Part shown: positions 8,346 through 16,078 of the stretch, in pieces
How positions within the stretch are numbered: the first letter of the stretch is position 1
Layout: every line of letters starts with the position of its first letter
Assembly (NCBI RefSeq): GCF_021404545.1
Contig: NZ_JAAWWD010000046.1
Location: forward strand, 1-59,977
From: Aestuariivita sp.
Lineage (GTDB): Bacteria > Pseudomonadota > Alphaproteobacteria > Rhodobacterales > Rhodobacteraceae
DNA length: 59,977 nt
Reading direction: 5' to 3'
Made by a program: the position numbers and the translations under genes
Notes under the pieces: model-generated
Databases searched by the model: none
The model's input: the letters and a program-made list of their open reading frames with translations, nothing else
What the model was told of the DNA's origin: nothing

Positions 8346-9416
8346 TTATCCGCGTGCAAACGGCCAACGGTTTGCAGCACGCAGTATTCTGTCGGTGATC
8401 TGGTTGATGCCCAATGGCTCTTTCAGCAGGAAAAAGACCAGCAACAGACCAAAGGCAATCTCCTGCAAGGGCGCGGTATAGCGCGCCGCCGAGGCGTCAC
8501 CACCGGTGAAATAGGCAAAGACCACCTTGATCACCTCGGGCATCATCACGATCAGGATCACCCCAAAGACCGGGCCCATCGTGCGCCCCATCCCGCCCAC
8601 GATCAAGGCCGCGACCAACTCAAGGCTCAGATCCAGCTCGAACTGCTCGGGCAGGATACGGGCATAGAAGTAAGCGAACATCGCCCCCGCCAACCCGCAA
8701 AATGCCGCCGAGAGTGCGAACGAGGTCAGCTTGTAACGCAGCAGCGAAATCCCTAGGATCTCGGCCGAGTAATCCCGGTCGCGGATCGCGATAAAGGCCC
8801 GGCCGACCCGCGTGCGGATCAGGTTCTGGGCCGCCAGAAGCGATGCGAATGCGATGATCGCGATCAGAATGAACATCTCGCGGTTGGTATCCAGCACCCA
8901 GCCAAGAAGGTTCGGCGACGGCGTGTTGACCCCCACCATGCCACCCGTCCAGGGCGCAAAGAGGTCCTGTTCGATCAGGAAGATCACGATGAAATTCGCC
9001 GCCAGCGTGGCAACGGCCAGATAAAGCCCCTTGACCCGCAGCGATGGAAGACCGACGAAAATGCCGATGATCGCCGTGATCGCCACCGCCAGCGGCACGA
9101 TGACAAAGAACATCAGGCCTTCGGGCACGACACCCATCAACACGTTGTCCAGGATCGTCACCCCATAGGCGCCGATCGCCACGAACGCCGCATGGCCCAG
9201 CGAGATAAGGCCGGTATAGCCCGTCAGAATGTTCACACCCACGACCGCGATCAGCAGGATTCCCATCTTGCACGCAATCAGGATCATGTAATCGTTGGCG
9301 AACGTGGCGAAACACGCCAGCACCGCCATCATCCCATAGACGAACAGCTGCTTATAGCTGTTGTTCAGGACACGCTCGTCCGCGGCATAGCTGGCCTTGA
9401 GATTGCCGTTAATCAT
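8346..9416 (-). CDS. Branched-chain-type ABC importer permease (LivM-like)
   Basis: This 356-residue inner-membrane permease has about ten hydrophobic segments. The conserved LivM stretch GYTGLISLGHAAFVAIGAYG is near residues 67-86, and a cytoplasmic EAA-like loop (IRDRDYSAEILGI) lies in the second half. It pairs with the LivH-like permease, overlapping it by 4 bp (ATGA), which indicates translational coupling. The C-terminus is followed by 40 bp before the binding-protein gene. Confidence 0.94.
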   Translation of the reverse strand: MINGNLKASYAADERVLNNSYKQLFVYGMMAVLACFATFANDYMILIACKMGILLIAVVGVNILTGYTGLISLGHAAFVAIGAYGVTILDNVLMGVVPEGLMFFVIVPLAVAITAIIGIFVGLPSLRVKGLYLAVATLAANFIVIFLIEQDLFAPWTGGMVGVNTPSPNLLGWVLDTNREMFILIAIIAFASLLAAQNLIRTRVGRAFIAIRDRDYSAEILGISLLRYKLTSFALSAAFCGLAGAMFAYFYARILPEQFELDLSLELVAALIVGGMGRTMGPVFGVILIVMMPEVIKVVFAYFTGGDASAARYTAPLQEIAFGLLLVFFLLKEPLGINQITDRILRAANRWPFARG

Positions 9417-10417
9417 ATCCGTTCAACCTCTTTGGAGCCAAACAAACCATGCGGCCGGATCAGAAGGACCACCAGAACCGCCACGTAAGGCACGATCTCG
9501 GCCCAGTCGCCGCCCAGTTGCCATTGGGTCATCGCCTCCATCACGCCAACGGCCAGCGCCGCCAGGAACACACCGATATAGCTGTCCAGCCCCCCCATCA
9601 GCACAATGGCCAGCACCGAAAACCCAAAAAGACCCAGCGACGGCGAGATACCGTTGCGCGTGGCCAGAATGGCACCGGCAATGGCGCCGGTGGTCGAGGC
9701 CAGAACCCAGGCACGGGAAAACACCTTGGGCACCGAGATGCCCATGGAATAGGCGGTCGACTGATCCTCGGCCGTGGCACGGATGGCCACGCCCGATTTG
9801 GTATAGCGCACCATCAGCACGATGCCCGCAAAGATGAACAGCGCGATCAGCATGTTCACCAGATCCGCGCCAAAGAGGAAAATCGTCGTTCCGAACATCT
9901 CGAACCGGATCGGCGCGTTGGGCGCGATATGCGGCACGAAATCGGCATCCGCCGTCCAGATGATCGACGCCGCACCTGACATGATCGAAATCAGACCCAC
10001 TGTGATCATGATCATCGCAAAGACCGATTGGCCCATCAGCGGGCGCATCAGCGTGCGTTCGATGATCCGGCCCACGATGGCGTTGGCCACGAGTGCTCCG
10101 GCTATTCCAAAGAGGATGCGCGGCAGGTTCTGTGCCCAGTCCAGCACCGCCCCCATGGGCGAGAACATCGGCAGACCCTCGCGCGACTCCATCAGCCAGG
10201 CAGGCTCCCAAGAGGCGAGCCAGGCAGGCGCCCATTCCTGCCCCGGAATGATCACCGCGAACGTGTAATAGAAATAGGCCCCGAACATGATCAGATAGCC
10301 ATGGGCGAAATTCACGACCTTGGTGGCCTTGAACACCGATACGATTCCAACGGCGATCAGCGCATAGATCGCGCCCGACATCAGACCGTTGATTGCAAAC
10401 TGGACGAACTGTCCCAT
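9413..10417 (-). CDS. Branched-chain-type ABC importer permease (LivH-like)
   Basis: A 334-residue inner-membrane permease. The N-terminus GLMSGAIYALIAVGI and the FAHGYLIMFGAY segment are typical of LivH. A large periplasmic insertion at about residues 45-85 (PGQEWAPAWLASWEP) makes it longer than E. coli LivH, as in many alphaproteobacterial acid or amide importers. Its start codon overlaps the LivG-like stop by one base, and its end overlaps the LivM-like start, so the three genes are tightly coupled. Confidence 0.94.
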   Translation of the reverse strand: MGQFVQFAINGLMSGAIYALIAVGIVSVFKATKVVNFAHGYLIMFGAYFYYTFAVIIPGQEWAPAWLASWEPAWLMESREGLPMFSPMGAVLDWAQNLPRILFGIAGALVANAIVGRIIERTLMRPLMGQSVFAMIMITVGLISIMSGAASIIWTADADFVPHIAPNAPIRFEMFGTTIFLFGADLVNMLIALFIFAGIVLMVRYTKSGVAIRATAEDQSTAYSMGISVPKVFSRAWVLASTTGAIAGAILATRNGISPSLGLFGFSVLAIVLMGGLDSYIGVFLAALAVGVMEAMTQWQLGGDWAEIVPYVAVLVVLLIRPHGLFGSKEVERI

Positions 10418-11178
10418 TAAGCGGCGGCTCCCAGATAAGCTTCGATAACGTCCTCATTGCCGCTGACCTCGGCGGGCGTGCCGCTGGCGATCTGCTGGCC
10501 GAAATTCAGCACAACGATATGCGAACAGATATCCATCACCATATGCATGTCATGTTCGACCAGAAGGATGGTGGTTCCGAACTGTTCCTGCACATCCAGG
10601 ATAAAACGCGCCATGTCGGCGGTCTCTTCCCGGTTCATGCCCGCAACCGGCTCGTCCAGCATCAGAACCTTGGGCTGCATCGCCAGGGCACGGCCCAGTT
10701 CGACACGCTTTTGCAGACCATAGGGCAGCATGGTGATGGGGTATTTGCGAATGTGGTCGATCTCGAGAAAATCGATCACGCGTTCCTCGATGTCGCGGCG
10801 CAGCTCCAACTCCTCACGCCGGGCCGCCCCAAAATAACGCAGCGCCTGCCAGACATTGGTCTTGAGCCGCGTGTGACCGCCCAACTTGATGTTGTCCAAC
10901 ACTGTCATGCCGCGGAACAACGCGATGTTCTGGAACGTACGGGCAAGCCCCAGTTCGGCGCGTTTATCGGGGCTCAGCCCAGTGATGTCACGGCCCTCAA
11001 AATAGACCGTGCCCCGATCTGGTGTATAAAACCCGGAGATTGCATTGAAGAGCGACGTCTTCCCCGCCCCGTTGGGACCGATAACGCCAGTGATCTCACC
11101 GGGCCTGGCCTCGAAACTGATGCCCTGCAGGGCCTTGATCCCGCCAAAGGACAGGTGCAGGTCTTCGATCTTGAGCAT
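10417..11178 (-). CDS. Branched-chain-type ABC importer ATPase (LivG-like)
   Basis: This 253-residue ATPase is the first gene of the importer operon. Walker A is GPNGAGKTSLF, the Q-loop RTFQNIALF, the signature region LPYGLQKRVE (the degenerate form usual in LivG), Walker B VLMLDEPVAGM and the H-loop LLVEHDMH. LivG-specific C-terminal features (NFGQQIASGTPAEV, ending in EAYLGAA) are present. A 377-bp leader with a large nested palindrome lies upstream. Confidence 0.94.
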   Translation of the reverse strand: MLKIEDLHLSFGGIKALQGISFEARPGEITGVIGPNGAGKTSLFNAISGFYTPDRGTVYFEGRDITGLSPDKRAELGLARTFQNIALFRGMTVLDNIKLGGHTRLKTNVWQALRYFGAARREELELRRDIEERVIDFLEIDHIRKYPITMLPYGLQKRVELGRALAMQPKVLMLDEPVAGMNREETADMARFILDVQEQFGTTILLVEHDMHMVMDICSHIVVLNFGQQIASGTPAEVSGNEDVIEAYLGAAA

Positions 11179-11555
11179 TGCGCGCGCGACCCATTTTTTC
11201 CGGATCGTCCACGGCTATGGCGAAAGGGGCGAACACGTGCGTGTCGCCATCATCCACCTCCGCTTCCGATACGGACCTCCCATGTATCGTCCCGGTTTGT
11301 CGCGATCTTTTGATGATCGCATCCGCGTCCTGGACGGCTCAAATCTATAAATGACAGTCCCCGGGCGTTGTCGCAACATCTGCAACGGTATTTCGATCGC
11401 CGCCACCCGCCCAGAGGTTTAGCGTGGCGCAGCGAACCGCCATTCAATTAATTGTTTATAAACGATATAATTGAACGCGCCTGTGCGGTGGACGGCCTGA
11501 CCGATAACGCAACGTCATATCCCTCAGCCGTGGGCAAATGGCCCGGGCGGGATCG
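11179..11555. promoter_or_regulatory. Upstream region of the importer operon with nested palindrome
   Basis: No gene was recognised in these 377 bp. At 11443-11475 a 33-bp AT-rich block is nearly concentric: outer arms TTCAATT (11443-11449) and AATTGAA (11469-11475) enclose the perfect palindrome GTTTATAAAC (11454-11463). It looks like an operator for a dimeric repressor (TetR- or GntR-like) controlling the minus-strand importer operon. No regulator gene is adjacent. The remaining sequence is GC-rich and unremarkable. Confidence 0.45.
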
Positions 11556-12251
11556 TCAGGCGAGGTCGACCCGTCTCAGCACTGCGTCCAGCGTCCTGCG
11601 CTGATCTGGCGTCATCTTGGCTGTCCGGCTTTGCCAAAGCGTGGCCTGGCTTCGCAGGATCAGACCATCGCTGAGCAGTTTGAGATGATTTGCGCGCAGC
11701 GTCTCGCCGGTCGATGTGATGTCGGCAACGGCCTCGGCGGTCTCATTCTTGACCGTGCCTTCGGTCGCGCCCTGACTGTCGACCAGCGCGTAATCGGCGA
11801 CGCCCGCATCGCGCAGGAATTCGCGCACCAGACGGTGGTATTTGGTGGCAATCCTCAGCCGGAAACCATGGCGCGCCCGAAAGGCTGCCGCGACAGCATC
11901 CAGATCGTCGAGTGTGTCCACGTCGACCCAGAACTTGGGCACCGCAAGGATCAGATCCGCCTGGCCAAAACCCAACGGTTCAAGCTCGGCCACCTGATGC
12001 TCCCAGCGGGCGAGTTTCTCATGCACCAGATCAGTGCCGGTGACCCCAAGATGGATACGTCCGGCAGCCAGTTCACGCGGGATCTCACCCGCTGACAGGA
12101 GGACGAGCGTCAGCCCGTCTATGCCCTCGACCGCTGCCGCGTATTCGCGTTCTGACCCGGTGCGGGTCAACGTCACACCGCGCGCGGCAAACCAGCGGAA
12201 GGTTTTCTCCATCAGTCGGCCCTTGGACGGCACGCCCAGCTTGATCGTCAT
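11556..12251 (-). CDS. hisG: ATP phosphoribosyltransferase, short catalytic form
   Basis: A 231-residue enzyme for the first step of histidine biosynthesis: ATP plus PRPP gives phosphoribosyl-ATP. The start MTIKLGVPSKGRL and the GVTGTDLV loop are diagnostic. The length is that of the short form, which lacks the C-terminal regulatory domain and therefore needs HisZ, encoded immediately upstream with a 4-bp overlap (12248-12251). Confidence 0.95.
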   Translation of the reverse strand: MTIKLGVPSKGRLMEKTFRWFAARGVTLTRTGSEREYAAAVEGIDGLTLVLLSAGEIPRELAAGRIHLGVTGTDLVHEKLARWEHQVAELEPLGFGQADLILAVPKFWVDVDTLDDLDAVAAAFRARHGFRLRIATKYHRLVREFLRDAGVADYALVDSQGATEGTVKNETAEAVADITSTGETLRANHLKLLSDGLILRSQATLWQSRTAKMTPDQRRTLDAVLRRVDLA

Positions 12252-13324
12252 CTGCCAAGCTCCAGCATCAGGCCGGGGCGCATCACGCCGCCCACCGCCG
12301 GGATTTCAGCCCCCTGCCCCAGCCGCCGGGTCAGCGCGTCAAAGCGCCCGCCCGTGGCCACAGGAGGCAGATCCGGCCGGGTCTCGGCATAAAACCCAAA
12401 GACAAAGCCGTCATAATACTCCATCTGCGTCCGGCCATAGGATGCCTCGAAATCCAGATGATCGACATCCAGCCCGCGCGCCACCAGCGCGTCCAACCGG
12501 GTGTGGATCCGGTCCAGCGCGGGACGGATCGCGGGCAAATCCACCGCGATGTCCGAGATCTGCTCAATGGCAAACGGCATCGTTTCGCGGGTATCGAGGA
12601 GCGCATCCAGCGCCGTAATCTCGGTCCTGGAGATTGGCGGGCTGGTGGCGTCCGCGCGCAATGCGTCAATCCGCGCGGCAACTTCGGGGCGACTGCGCAC
12701 CCCGATCTCCGGCGCCGTACCGAGCGGATCGTCCTCTGCCAAGAGCGCTTCACGCGCAGCCGACATCTGCGTCCGACCCGAATACCGGTCAAGCAAGGCT
12801 CGAAATCTCCGGGGCCGCCAGATATGGCGCATCAGGGCCGCTTTGCGCCGGTCGGTGGTCTGCAACCCCTGCACTGCTGCCATCAGAAGGCCGATATCCC
12901 CTGTGGACGCGCGCAGGCCCAAAGGCGCCAGAAGCTGCGCGAAAAGCGCGAAAACCTCGGCATCCGCAGCCGCCGGGTCGGTGCCGTCAAACACTTCATA
13001 GCCGACTTGGATGTATTCGTTGGCGCGGTCTTCGTCATGCTCCTGCCGCCGGAACACCTCGCCCGAGTAGGTATACCGCGCAGGCTCGGCCCCGTCCGAC
13101 ATATGCATCTGCACCACCGGCACCGTGAAATCGGGGCGCAGCATCTGTTCGCCGCGCAGCGCATCGGAGGTCACATAGGCCCGCGCGCGGATATCTTCGC
13201 CGTAAAGGTCAAGAAGCAGGTCCGCGGATTGCAGAATGGGCGTCTCGACCGCTTGCGCACCTGCGTCCTCGAACGCGGCGCGCAGCCGCGCGGCTTCTGC
13301 CAGAGTATCGGTGCGGGTGGGCAT
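12248..13324 (-). CDS. hisZ: ATP phosphoribosyltransferase regulatory subunit
   Basis: A 358-residue HisRS-like paralogue that binds short-form HisG and gives it histidine feedback control; it does not charge tRNA. Class II synthetase-like motifs are partly kept (LRPDFTVPV, RYTYSGEVFRRQ) and the C-terminus has YYDGFVFGFY and ATGGRFDAL. Its ATG shares bases with the hisS stop, so hisS-hisZ-hisG is a coupled operon. Confidence 0.94.
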   Translation of the reverse strand: MPTRTDTLAEAARLRAAFEDAGAQAVETPILQSADLLLDLYGEDIRARAYVTSDALRGEQMLRPDFTVPVVQMHMSDGAEPARYTYSGEVFRRQEHDEDRANEYIQVGYEVFDGTDPAAADAEVFALFAQLLAPLGLRASTGDIGLLMAAVQGLQTTDRRKAALMRHIWRPRRFRALLDRYSGRTQMSAAREALLAEDDPLGTAPEIGVRSRPEVAARIDALRADATSPPISRTEITALDALLDTRETMPFAIEQISDIAVDLPAIRPALDRIHTRLDALVARGLDVDHLDFEASYGRTQMEYYDGFVFGFYAETRPDLPPVATGGRFDALTRRLGQGAEIPAVGGVMRPGLMLELGR

Positions 13325-14838
13325 CAGGACTGGCTGTCCAACAGCTCTTTGATCCGGGCGACCAGATCGGCGCGCGGCACCTCAAACTGGCTGGGGCGTT
13401 CCTTCCATTCCTCCAGAGTGGCGCTTTCGGCGATTTTCGCACCCAGGATCAGGTCCTTGACCTGCACGATCCCCTTGGCCTTTTCGTCGGCCCCTTCGAT
13501 GATCGCGATTGGAGAGTTGCGCTTGTCGGCATACTTCAACTGATTGCCGAAATTCTTGGGATTGCCCAGATAGACTTCGGCCCGGATCCCCACCGCACGC
13601 AGTTCGGCCGCCATCGCCTGATAATCGGCCATCCGGTCACGATCCATGACCGTCACGACCACGGGGCCGGTCGCCTGCGCCTGCATCCGGCCTTTTTCGC
13701 GCAGTGCCGCCAAAAGACGGTCCACCCCGATGGAAATCCCCGTCGCAGGCACCTCCTGCCCGGTAAAGCGCTTGACCAGATCGTCATAACGCCCGCCCCC
13801 CGCGACCGATCCAAACTGCCGCTTGCGCCCCTTGTCGTCGAGAATGTCAAAGGTCAGCTCGGCCTCGTAAACCGGGCCGGTGTAGTAGCCAAGGCCCCGG
13901 ACGACCGAGGGGTCGATGACGATCCGGTCGGGGCCGTAGCCTTGGGCTGCGAGAAGGTCGGCGATCTGGCGAAGTTCTGCGATACCATCTTCCCCAACGG
14001 GGCTCTCCCCAATGGCGGCCTGAAGATTGGCAATTGTCTCGGCCGTGGTCGCACCTTTGGAAGTAAGAAAAGCCAGAACCGGTTTGGCTTGATCCTCTGA
14101 GAGACCAACACCGTCAATGAAGGCTCCTGATGCATCTTTCCGTCCAGTCGTCAAGAGTTCGAGGACACCTTCCCGACCTACCTTGTCGAATTTGTCGATA
14201 GTTCTGAGAACCGCCTCGCGTTTGTGAACAGTCTCCCAAACAGCGTCCAGCTGAGCATCTTCACTCTCGTTCTTGAAACCAAAGACATTGTGAAGAACCC
14301 CATTCAACACCTTCCGGTTATTTACCCGGATGATGTAGTCGCCGCGCGGAATGCCCACCGCCTCCAGCGTGTCGGCCAGCATCGCGCAGATCTCGGCGTC
14401 GGCGGCCATCGAAGCGGACCCCACCGTGTCCGCATCGCATTGATAAAACTGACGAAACCGGCCCGGTCCGGGCTTTTCATTGCGCCAGACGGGGCCCATC
14501 GCATAGCGGCGGTAGGGCGTCGGCAGATCATTGCGGTGCTGGGCATAGACCCGCGCCAGGGGCGCCGTCAGGTCATAGCGCAGCGCCAGCCAGTCACCCT
14601 CGTCTTCCTGCCAGGCAAACACACCTTCGTTCGGGCGGTCCACATCGGGCAGGAACTTGCCCAGCGCTTCGACGGTTTCGACCGCGCTCGATTCCAGCGC
14701 GTCGAACCCATAGCGGTGATAGACGCCTGCAATTGCGCGCAGCATATCGGCGCGCTGGGTGACTTCCGCCCCAAAGTAATCGCGGAACCCTTTGGGCGTT
14801 TCAGCCTTGGGGCGCGGCTGTTTTTTCTGCTTGGCCAT
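13324..14838 (-). CDS. hisS: Histidine-tRNA ligase
   Basis: A 504-residue class II synthetase. Motif 2 is [17 protein letters not shown], motif HisA is RGLGYYTG, and motif 3 has GISIGVDRL. The N-terminus [11 protein letters not shown] is typical of the alphaproteobacterial type, a group whose HisRS recognises unusual tRNA-His. Residues about 165-295 form a large insertion domain, and the DNA for it (roughly 13955-14338) has clearly lower GC (about 43-53% by line) than the flanks (up to about 73%). Codons such as AGA, TCA, ACT and GGA appear there. The reading frame is intact. Confidence 0.95.
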   Translation of the reverse strand: MAKQKKQPRPKAETPKGFRDYFGAEVTQRADMLRAIAGVYHRYGFDALESSAVETVEALGKFLPDVDRPNEGVFAWQEDEGDWLALRYDLTAPLARVYAQHRNDLPTPYRRYAMGPVWRNEKPGPGRFRQFYQCDADTVGSASMAADAEICAMLADTLEAVGIPRGDYIIRVNNRKVLNGVLHNVFGFKNESEDAQLDAVWETVHKREAVLRTIDKFDKVGREGVLELLTTGRKDASGAFIDGVGLSEDQAKPVLAFLTSKGATTAETIANLQAAIGESPVGEDGIAELRQIADLLAAQGYGPDRIVIDPSVVRGLGYYTGPVYEAELTFDILDDKGRKRQFGSVAGGGRYDDLVKRFTGQEVPATGISIGVDRLLAALREKGRMQAQATGPVVVTVMDRDRMADYQAMAAELRAVGIRAEVYLGNPKNFGNQLKYADKRNSPIAIIEGADEKAKGIVQVKDLILGAKIAESATLEEWKERPSQFEVPRADLVARIKELLDSQS

Positions 14839-14907
14839 GGGCGCGGGTCCTTGGGCGATGAGATTGCGCCGGGGGATAGCTCAAGGGGGGGCAAGGGGCA
14901 AGCAGCC

Positions 14908-15711
14908 TCAGATATCGCCGAAATCCCCCGACCGGCCGCGCCCGGAGGCAAAATGCGCAGCCCCTGTGCGGCCTTCGTCCCCAAAGAGGCGGGCGGGGGT
15001 CCATTCCCGCCGCAAGGCCGTTGCAAGATCGGTCGGTGTCGGCCGCGCAGACAGGTGATCGGCACGCAGACAGCCCTGAGGGAAGCGGGTGAGATCATGG
15101 GCAAGCGCCAGCGCTGTGGTGCGCGCCTGCCCTTTCTCACAACGCCTGTCGGCCAGACCCATGGCCATCGCTTCGACCGGATCAACAGGCCGGCCTGTCA
15201 GGATCAGGTCATTGGCCCGCCCCTGGCCGACAGTCCGGGGTAGTCGCACGGTTCCCCCATCAATGAGCGGCACCCCCCAACGGCGGCAATAAACCCCCAT
15301 CACGGCCCCTTCGGCCATCACGCGCAGATCGCACCACAAGGCCAGTTCCATCCCACCCGCGACCGCGGGACCTTCGATAGCGCCGATCACGGGTTTGGAG
15401 AGCATGAGGCGGGATGGCCCCATCGGCCCCGCGAGGGGCCAGGCCATTGCATCCGCCCAATCGTGGGGGATATCGACCGCGGCAATCCAGTCATTGGCCC
15501 ACCCGTCTGCGGCGGTTTTCAGGTCGAACCCCGCGCAGAAGGCATCCGGGCCGCTGGCGAAAACAGCCACCTGCGCCGCCTCCTCAGCCTCAAACTCCAT
15601 AAACGCGCCATAAAGCGCCTCGGCCGTGGCGGGATCGACGGCGTTGCGCACCTTGGGGCGGTCGATTGCGATGATGCGGACGGGGCCGTCTGCCTCGATC
15701 GTGACGGTCAT
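14908..15711 (-). CDS. Enoyl-CoA hydratase/isomerase family protein
   Basis: This 267-residue crotonase-fold protein has the oxyanion-hole segment FCAGFDLKTAADG near residues 58-70 and the second half EGPAVAGGMELALWCD. A Glu in the GGMELAL segment and an Asp in PLIDGGTVRLPR occupy places where catalytic acids lie in related enzymes. ATG at 15711 is chosen because it starts the conserved MTVTIEADG strand; an upstream in-frame start would run into the slyX leader. It is divergent from slyX with 47 bp between, so the promoters are shared or overlapping. Substrate unknown. Confidence 0.88.
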   Translation of the reverse strand: MTVTIEADGPVRIIAIDRPKVRNAVDPATAEALYGAFMEFEAEEAAQVAVFASGPDAFCAGFDLKTAADGWANDWIAAVDIPHDWADAMAWPLAGPMGPSRLMLSKPVIGAIEGPAVAGGMELALWCDLRVMAEGAVMGVYCRRWGVPLIDGGTVRLPRTVGQGRANDLILTGRPVDPVEAMAMGLADRRCEKGQARTTALALAHDLTRFPQGCLRADHLSARPTPTDLATALRREWTPARLFGDEGRTGAAHFASGRGRSGDFGDI

Positions 15712-15758
15712 CTTGGTCTCCCATTGGCTTGGCGCTCGCGGCGGTGTAGAACACATCC

Positions 15759-15953
15759 ATGCAGGATATCGAAGAAAAACTGGCCCATATGACCCGGATC
15801 GTAGAAGATCTGAGCGATGTTGTCGCACGCCAAGCTGGGGAAATCGATACCCTGACCCGGCGTGTTGAGATGCTTATGAGGCGTGAGGCGGATCGGGAGG
15901 CGCAGAACCCAGGCGCGGTGGTTCTCGGCGATGAGCGGCCACCGCATTATTGA
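15759..15953 (+). CDS. slyX: SlyX family protein
   Basis: A 64-residue, almost entirely helical protein. MQDIEEKLAHMTRIVEDLSDVV forms a coiled coil with heptad hydrophobics, followed by a basic RREADRE segment and the conserved C-terminal PPHY. SlyX proteins are small, conserved and of unclear function. Length and ending are normal. It is convergent with dnaE across the second palindrome array. Confidence 0.88.
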   Translation: MQDIEEKLAHMTRIVEDLSDVVARQAGEIDTLTRRVEMLMRREADREAQNPGAVVLGDERPPHY

Positions 15954-15959
15954 GGCGCG

Positions 15960-16073
15960 CCATTTTCTAACATAGAAAATGGAAAGAAAATGACGCATTT
16001 TCTCGCGCTTCACGGGCTGCCCGGGCACCATTTTCTGCGTCAGAAAATGTCCCAGAAACTGCGTCAGTTTCTG
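15960..16073. repeat. Second array of four palindromes at a convergent junction
   Basis: Hairpins at 15960-15982 (arms CCATTTTCTA/TAGAAAATGG), 15985-16003 (arms AGAAAA, spacer TGACGCA), 16029-16049 (arms CATTTTC, spacer TGCGTCA) and 16053-16073 (arms CAGAAAC, spacer TGCGTCA). As at 3399-3503, the core is TGCGTCA or its complement, and the array separates two convergent genes (slyX and dnaE). The dnaE stop codon lies 6 bp beyond. Confidence 0.85.
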
Positions 16074-16078
16074 ACTAC

